From Rhizobacter sp. (GTDB lineage: Bacteria; Pseudomonadota; Gammaproteobacteria; Burkholderiales; Burkholderiaceae_C), in NCBI GenBank assembly GCA_023954175.1, contig JAMLIM010000007.1, positions 17,302 through 81,301 on the forward strand: a stretch of 64,000 nt of DNA, given 5' to 3'. The position numbers and the translations under genes were made by a program. This document shows, piece by piece, positions 59,344 through 64,000 of the stretch. Under the pieces are notes generated by a model, which was given only the letters and a program-made list of their open reading frames with translations, made no database searches and was not told the origin of the DNA. Each line of letters starts with the position of its first letter. Within the stretch, counting starts at the first letter, position 1.

Positions 59344-60162
59344 TCACAGTGTGAGGATGACGGTGGGCAGATCGGCGGCCTTGATCCGCGCCGCGGCACG
59401 TTCGGCCTCGGCGCGCGTCGAGAACGGGCCGACGCGCACGCGGGTTCTCGCCCCGGCCGGGGTCTCGGCGACCTGCGTGTACGTGACGAGCCCGAGTCGC
59501 TCGACCTTCGCCCGCGTCGCCTTCACCGCCGCCGCGTCCGCGAACGCCCCCACCTGCACGACGAATCGCGCCGTGCCGGCCGCCGCCGGTGCTGGCGGTG
59601 ACGCTGGGCCCGATGCGACCGTCTTGCCCTCCAGCAACGACTTCGCGCGCGCGCCATCGTCGGCGGCGGTGTCCATTGTCTTGGGAACGGCCGCCGAAGT
59701 CGCGGTGGCGCCAGACGGCTTCGGCTTCGACGCCGCTTCGGCCGGAGAACGCGCCGCGGCGTGAGCCGCTTGCGACGCCGACGCGCCCTGGCCTGCGGCG
59801 GCGGCCGTGCTCGCGGCGGGTGCAAGCTCGCGGCCGGCATCCGCAGAAGTCTCGTCGATCACACGGTCACCGACGCGATCTGATTTCGCCGCCGGAAGCG
59901 ATTCGCTCCTCGCTGCGGACGCCGGGCCCGGTGACAGCACCAGTGGCGCCGCGCTGTCCTGGCGCGGAATGTCGATCGGCAGGTCGACCGGGATCGGACG
60001 CGGCTGGGTTTCGAACAGCAGCGGGAAGCCGACGATGCCGGCGACCACGAGGACCGCCGCACCGATCAGACGCTGGCGCGCCCGCGTACGCGCCTGACGC
60101 ACATCGTCCGCCGCGTCGGGTGCGGCCGGCTTCTTGCGTTTGAATGCTGACAGCAGATCCAT
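59344..60162 (-). CDS. dedD: SPOR-domain cell-division protein, DedD-like
   Basis: A 272-residue protein: cytoplasmic N-terminus with MDLLSAFKRKK, one helix (LIGAAVLVVAGIVGFPLLFE, about 33-52), a long Ala/Pro/Ser-rich periplasmic linker (80-190), and a C-terminal SPOR domain (RFVVQVGAFADAAAVKATRA to PTVILTL) that binds denuded septal glycan. ATG 60162 is chosen. It overlaps or adjoins cvpA. The assignment rests on layout and position. Confidence 0.9.
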   Translation of the reverse strand: MDLLSAFKRKKPAAPDAADDVRQARTRARQRLIGAAVLVVAGIVGFPLLFETQPRPIPVDLPIDIPRQDSAAPLVLSPGPASAARSESLPAAKSDRVGDRVIDETSADAGRELAPAASTAAAAGQGASASQAAHAAARSPAEAASKPKPSGATATSAAVPKTMDTAADDGARAKSLLEGKTVASGPASPPAPAAAGTARFVVQVGAFADAAAVKATRAKVERLGLVTYTQVAETPAGARTRVRVGPFSTRAEAERAAARIKAADLPTVILTL

Positions 60163-60297
60163 CAGGAGCGGCGCTGGGGAGAGTGCAATACGTGGGCGAA
60201 CCGCGAGCCGATGGACGTAGAAGCGTTGCAAAGGCGCCCGGTCCGCGCGCCTGAACCGGCTGGCCCGACCAGCCCGGATCACGAAACCACGCCGGGC

Positions 60298-61629
60298 TCA
60301 GACAGGCTGCTTCGCGGCCAATGCAGGCAAGCCTTGCGCGATGACGCCGCCCACGGTGTAGAAGGAGCCGAAGACGACGATTCTATCAGCGGGGTCTGCC
60401 TGCCCGAGGGCGGTGCGCAGCGCGTCCGGGGGTGACGCGTGGCATTCGACGGCGACGCCCGCGCGGGCGTCGTGTCCATCGTCGTTCGCGAGACCGGCAT
60501 GCAGGTCACGGAGTGCCTGCGCGCTCATCGCGCGCGGCGTCGGCAGGTCCGCCATGTGCCAGGCATCGACAAGAGGCGCCATGCGGCTCAGCATCTGCGC
60601 AATGTCCTTGTCCTTCATCGCGCCGAAGACGGCATGCGTGCGAGGAAAGTACCCCATCTGGTCGAGGTTGTGCGCCAGCGTCGCGACCGCGTGCGGGTTG
60701 TGCGCAACGTCGAGCACGATCGTGGGCTGGCCTGGGACGATCTGAAAGCGGCCCGGCAGCTCCACGCGTGCGAGTCCGTTGCGCACGGCCTGCGCCATCA
60801 CGGGCAATCGCTCTCGCAGTGCCTCGAATGTGGCCAGCACGCCCGCCGCGTTGAGCAGTTGGTTGGCGCCGCGCAACGCAGGATGCGCGAGCCCGGCGTA
60901 GCGCCGCTCGCGCCCGAACCAGTTCCACTGCTGGCGGTCGCCTTCGTAGCCGAAGTCACGCCCGGACAGCCACAGATCCGCACCGAGCGCCGCCGCCTGG
61001 TCGAGCACACTCTGCGGCGGCATCGGGTCACTCAGGACAACCGGCCGGCCGGCGCGCATGATGCCGGCCTTCTCGAACCCGATCGCCTCGCGCGTGTCGC
61101 CAAGGTAGTCCATGTGATCGAGCGCGATGCTCGTGATCAGCGCGCAGTCGGCGTCGAAGACGTTCACCGCGTCGAAGCGGCCGCCAAGGCCGACCTCGAG
61201 GATGATCAAGTCCAAGGGTTGGGCCGCGAACAGGCGGGCGATCACGAGCAGCGTGAACTCGAAGAAGGTCAGCGCGAGGTCGCCGCGCGCGCGTTCGACC
61301 GCTTCGAAGTGCGGCAGCAGGGCCTCCGCATCGACCGCTGCACCGCCGATTCGGCAGCGCTCCTCGAAATGCACCAGGTGCGGTGACGTGTGCAGCGCCA
61401 CGCGATAACCCGCCTGCAAGGCGACAGCTTCTAGCATCGCGCAACTCGAGCCTTTGCCGTTCGTGCCACCCACCATGATGATCGGCGCCTCGAAACTCAG
61501 CGCCAGCCGCTCGCACATGCGTTCGACCCGGTCCAGCGTGAGGTCGATGGTTCGCGGATGCAGGCGCTCGCAATGGGACAGCCAGTCATCCAGCGTCGCA
61601 GGCATGGCGGGAAGCTCGGGCAATGTCAT
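60298..61629 (-). CDS. folC: bifunctional folylpolyglutamate synthase / dihydrofolate synthase
   Basis: Adds glutamate to dihydropteroate and folates. The 443-residue protein has the ATP-binding loop IIMVGGTNGKGSSCAMLEA, LHTSPHLVHFEERCRIGG, LEVGLGGRFDAVN, and the ligand motif VLDVAHNPHAVATLAHNL. ATG 61629 is chosen; the longer frame to 61707 is not conserved. First gene of the minus-strand folC-dedD-cvpA-purF-metZ-gltX series, with 135 bases before dedD. Confidence 0.95.
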   Translation of the reverse strand: MTLPELPAMPATLDDWLSHCERLHPRTIDLTLDRVERMCERLALSFEAPIIMVGGTNGKGSSCAMLEAVALQAGYRVALHTSPHLVHFEERCRIGGAAVDAEALLPHFEAVERARGDLALTFFEFTLLVIARLFAAQPLDLIILEVGLGGRFDAVNVFDADCALITSIALDHMDYLGDTREAIGFEKAGIMRAGRPVVLSDPMPPQSVLDQAAALGADLWLSGRDFGYEGDRQQWNWFGRERRYAGLAHPALRGANQLLNAAGVLATFEALRERLPVMAQAVRNGLARVELPGRFQIVPGQPTIVLDVAHNPHAVATLAHNLDQMGYFPRTHAVFGAMKDKDIAQMLSRMAPLVDAWHMADLPTPRAMSAQALRDLHAGLANDDGHDARAGVAVECHASPPDALRTALGQADPADRIVVFGSFYTVGGVIAQGLPALAAKQPV

Positions 61630-61673
61630 GTCGAGATCGTATCGCTCCCAATCGACGACCAAGATGGCGGCCA

Positions 61674-61700
61674 CGAAAAAGGGCGGCCGAAGCCGCCCTT
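61674..61700 (-). terminator. intrinsic terminator after the PEP-CTERM gene
   Basis: On the minus strand AAGGGCGGC and GCCGCCCTT pair around a TTCG tetraloop and are followed by a T run (complement of 61676-61680). It ends 26 bases after the PEP-CTERM stop. Confidence 0.85.
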
Positions 61701-61725
61701 GAGGCAAACGCAGTCGAGTGCCGCT

Positions 61726-62370
61726 TCAGGACCTGCGTGAGCGACGACGCGCGATGAAGCCGATGCCGGCCAGACCGGCAGCAAACAGCGCGTAGGTCGA
61801 GGGCTCAGGAACTGGTGTTGTGACCAAGAAGTCCTGGTGCTCGCGGCTGAAGAGCTGGTTGACGTGCAGCGTCACCGCAAAACTGGGAAGACCTGCCCAG
61901 TTCACTGCGTTCAGGTACCCCTGGGTTGCAGCGTCCGCACTTGTCGCCTGAAACGTACCTGAGGCCAGATCGTAGCTACCACTGGTCTCGTACAGAATCT
62001 CCCAGACAGCAGATTGAGCAGCGGCTGACATCGCTGCATCTATTGGGAAGCCATCGGTGTTGAGCTGTGAGATCCAGCGGTCCAGATCAAGCGATTTCTC
62101 GGCTCCCCAGGCCGTCACCCCGTCGACAACCGAATAGTCGGTGTATGTGGTGTTGAAAGCAAAGGTCTGCAGCACATCCGTGCAATAGGTCAGAAACGAA
62201 TCTCCGTTCAGGAAACCTGTGAACTGTCCGGCCCGACCACTGTAGTTGGGGCTGCTTACCGAGACCGAAGTTGCCGGCGAGAAGGTGAAGTCGGTCAGTT
62301 TGACGGTGTCGGCAAACGCCGGCGCCGCGACGGCCAGCGCGGCGGCAAGTGCAATGGTCTTGAACTTCAT
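61726..62370 (-). CDS. PEP-CTERM sorted exported protein
   Basis: A 214-residue secreted protein. Signal peptide MKFKTIALAAALAVAAPAFA (cleavage near residue 20), a beta-rich middle part (TYCTDVLQTFAFN, SAAAQSAVWEILYETSGSYD), and the C-terminal sorting tail VPEPSTYALFAAGLAGIGF followed by ARRRSR. The tail predicts processing by an exosortase (EpsH/XrtA type) that must be encoded elsewhere. A role in exopolysaccharide or biofilm is usual for the family but unproven. AGGAG lies 10 bases before ATG 62370. Its upstream region is displaced by an IS30 element at 62417. Confidence 0.88.
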   Translation of the reverse strand: MKFKTIALAAALAVAAPAFADTVKLTDFTFSPATSVSVSSPNYSGRAGQFTGFLNGDSFLTYCTDVLQTFAFNTTYTDYSVVDGVTAWGAEKSLDLDRWISQLNTDGFPIDAAMSAAAQSAVWEILYETSGSYDLASGTFQATSADAATQGYLNAVNWAGLPSFAVTLHVNQLFSREHQDFLVTTPVPEPSTYALFAAGLAGIGFIARRRSRRS

Positions 62371-62416
62371 GGTGAGACGCTCCTTCAGGGTAAGCAACTG
62401 CGGACCACTGGGTGAA

Positions 62417-63865
62417 TTCAACCAGTCGTCGCAACACATCCTGATAGGAGGTGTTGATGAAGATGAAGAAGTTGAAGTCGGATCGATCGCTGAGAGCGAA
62501 GCTGCGATCACCAGGCAGGCCGCCGGTGTTGCATCGCGCCGAGCGATGGCCGTTCTGGAAGGCGATCGGGCAAGGACGCTCCAGCGAGGACGCTGCCGCA
62601 ATAGCCGGCGTGTCGCCGGCTGTCGGCAACCGCTGGTTCCGACAATGTGGCGGTATGCCTCCGTCCAATCTCGCACCGTCCGCGCCAGAGCCAACAGGCC
62701 GATACCTCGTCTTCGCTGAGCGCGAACAGATCGCGCTGGCGCGTGCCCGTGGCGAAGGCGTTCGAGAGATTGCCAGGCAGCTCGGTCGATCGCCATCGAC
62801 GATCTCGCGCGAGCTGCGGCGCAATGCCGCGACGCGTGGAGGCGGCCTCGAGTACCGAGCTCACACGGCGCAGTGGCATGCCGACCGCGCTGCAATGCGT
62901 CCGAAGCCTGCCAAACTGCTGACGAACCCCGCATTGCGCGAGTACGTGCAGGATCGGTTGGCCGGCAACATCGTGACGCCTGGTGGCAAATTGATCGCAG
63001 GACCGCAGGTTGAGTGGAAGGGCCGCCGGCATGGGCCAAGACAAGCCCGCCGATGGTCGCAGGCTTGGAGCCCAGAGCAGATCGCCAATCGTCTGTTTAT
63101 GGATTTCCCCGAAGACACTTCGATGCGCATCAGCCATGAAGCGATCTACCAGGCGCTTTACGTGCAGGGCCGCGGAGCATTGCGCCGGGAGCTGACCTCT
63201 TGCCTGCGAACCGGCCGCGCCCTGCGGGTGCCGAGGGAGCGCGTTCGCAATCGCGGCAAGTCGTTCGTGACGCCCGAGATTTTGATCAGCGAACGACCAG
63301 CCTCCGTCGAGGACCGGGCTGTACCCGGCCACTGGGAGGGCGATCTGATCCTGGGACTCGCAAGCTCGGCCATCGGGACCTTGGTCGAGAGGTCGACGCG
63401 CTTCACTATGCTACTGCACCTTCCGCCGCACCCCGGCCACCGCCAGCAGCCCCGCGATAAGCACGGTCCTGCATTGGCCGGCCACGGTGCCGAGGCCGTG
63501 CGTGACGGGATCATGAAGGCAATGGCTTCGCTGCCCGAACAATTCCGTAAGTCGCTGACCTGGGACCAGGGCGCCGAGATGAGCCAGCATGCCAAGCTCT
63601 CGATCGACACGGGCTTGGAGGTGTACTTCTGCGATCCCCAGAGCCCATGGCAGCGGGGAACCAACGAGAACACCAACGGACTGCTGCGGCAATACTTCCC
63701 GAAGGGAACAGACCTCAGCGCGCACAGGGCCAGCGAACTGAACGCAGTGGCACTTGCCTTGAACACGAGACCACGCAAGACACTCGGCTGGCGTACGCCG
63801 GCAGAAGCCTTCAACGAACTGATACGCTCGGGCGAGCAAAGCAGTGTTGCGACGACCAGTTGAGT
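62417..63865 (+). mobile_element. IS30-family insertion sequence
   Basis: A 1.45-kb element with 21-bp terminal inverted repeats (62417-62437 and 63845-63865) that match at 18 positions, including GTCGTCGCAACAC. The right repeat overlaps the end of the transposase gene. It is inserted about 47 bases upstream of the PEP-CTERM start. The exact ends could be a few bases further out; no clear target duplication was recognised. Confidence 0.85.
62457..63863 (+). CDS. IS30-family transposase
   Basis: DDE transposase of 468 residues. The helix-turn-helix region is FAEREQIALARARGEGVREI with LGRSPSTISRELRRNA; the catalytic triad lies in GHWEGDLILG (first Asp), SLTWDQGAEMS (second Asp) and WQRGTNENTNGLLRQYFPKG (Glu), as expected for IS30. 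AGGAGG (62446-62451) is 5 bases before ATG 62457. The frame is complete and the element may be active. Confidence 0.95.
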   Translation: MKMKKLKSDRSLRAKLRSPGRPPVLHRAERWPFWKAIGQGRSSEDAAAIAGVSPAVGNRWFRQCGGMPPSNLAPSAPEPTGRYLVFAEREQIALARARGEGVREIARQLGRSPSTISRELRRNAATRGGGLEYRAHTAQWHADRAAMRPKPAKLLTNPALREYVQDRLAGNIVTPGGKLIAGPQVEWKGRRHGPRQARRWSQAWSPEQIANRLFMDFPEDTSMRISHEAIYQALYVQGRGALRRELTSCLRTGRALRVPRERVRNRGKSFVTPEILISERPASVEDRAVPGHWEGDLILGLASSAIGTLVERSTRFTMLLHLPPHPGHRQQPRDKHGPALAGHGAEAVRDGIMKAMASLPEQFRKSLTWDQGAEMSQHAKLSIDTGLEVYFCDPQSPWQRGTNENTNGLLRQYFPKGTDLSAHRASELNAVALALNTRPRKTLGWRTPAEAFNELIRSGEQSSVATTS

Positions 63866-64000
63866 CCGGGCTGTGATCCGCCTGCGTTAACTTCAATGTA
63901 GGAGCGCGATTGAAGCCACGCCATCCCCTATCTCGGGGGTCACCGCAATCTGACCGCGCCGCCCCGAACGCGTCGCCTCACTCCCGCTTCAGGCGGCAAT

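Overview
The window looks like a chromosomal segment of a high-GC betaproteobacterium of the order Burkholderiales. The evidence is the very G/C-biased third codon positions, the gene orders rimP-nusA-infB-rbfA-truB and folC-dedD-cvpA-purF, a DUF3138 outer-membrane protein, a PEP-CTERM protein and the CCC-anticodon tRNA-Gly. The genus cannot be fixed from the sequence alone. All product names rest on reading the translated sequences; no database search was run.

Positions 1-12.8 kb hold mixed housekeeping and metabolic genes: a partial GNAT acetyltransferase coupled to alaS, a CaiB-type CoA transferase, gabD, a degenerate-GGDEF protein that keeps a c-di-GMP I-site motif, a DUF4197 lipoprotein-like protein, tRNA-Gly, a DMT transporter, a BCCT transporter interrupted by one in-frame TGA, and aceA with its terminator and a palindromic operator candidate.

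Positions 13-31 kb form a polyamine and GABA catabolic region. Agmatinase (speB) makes putrescine; PotFGHI imports it; PuuA, PuuB, PuuC and PuuD turn it into GABA through gamma-glutamylated intermediates; two omega-aminotransferases give a direct transamination route; GabT and the distant GabD take GABA to succinate. A divergent Lrp/AsnC regulator probably controls it. A DUF3138 beta-barrel-like protein lies between the transporter and puuC.

Positions 31-43.4 kb contain dusA, a small internally duplicated protein of unknown function, and the minus-strand translation operon rimP-nusA-[infB]-rbfA-(37-codon ORF)-truB-typA-DMT transporter. A strong intrinsic terminator structure lies in the rimP leader. 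fabI is divergent from the operon.

Positions 43.42-54.36 kb are a 10.9-kb integrated island in the 3' end of tRNA-Glu. It is bounded by a 17-bp direct repeat, carries a tyrosine recombinase next to the tRNA, and has matching candidate arm sites at both ends. It carries a GIY-YIG-like protein translationally coupled to the integrase, an intact IS21-family element, a decayed inverted IS21 copy, and a truncated, frameshifted helicase remnant that resembles DrmD of the DISARM phage-defence system. The original terminator of the tRNA operon now lies at the far end of the island.

Positions 54.4-64 kb hold the minus-strand series folC-dedD-cvpA-purF-metZ-gltX-tRNA-Ala-tRNA-Glu, mostly with overlapping start and stop codons, then a PEP-CTERM protein gene whose upstream region is occupied by a complete IS30-family element. 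The last 135 bases (63866-64000) show nothing recognisable.
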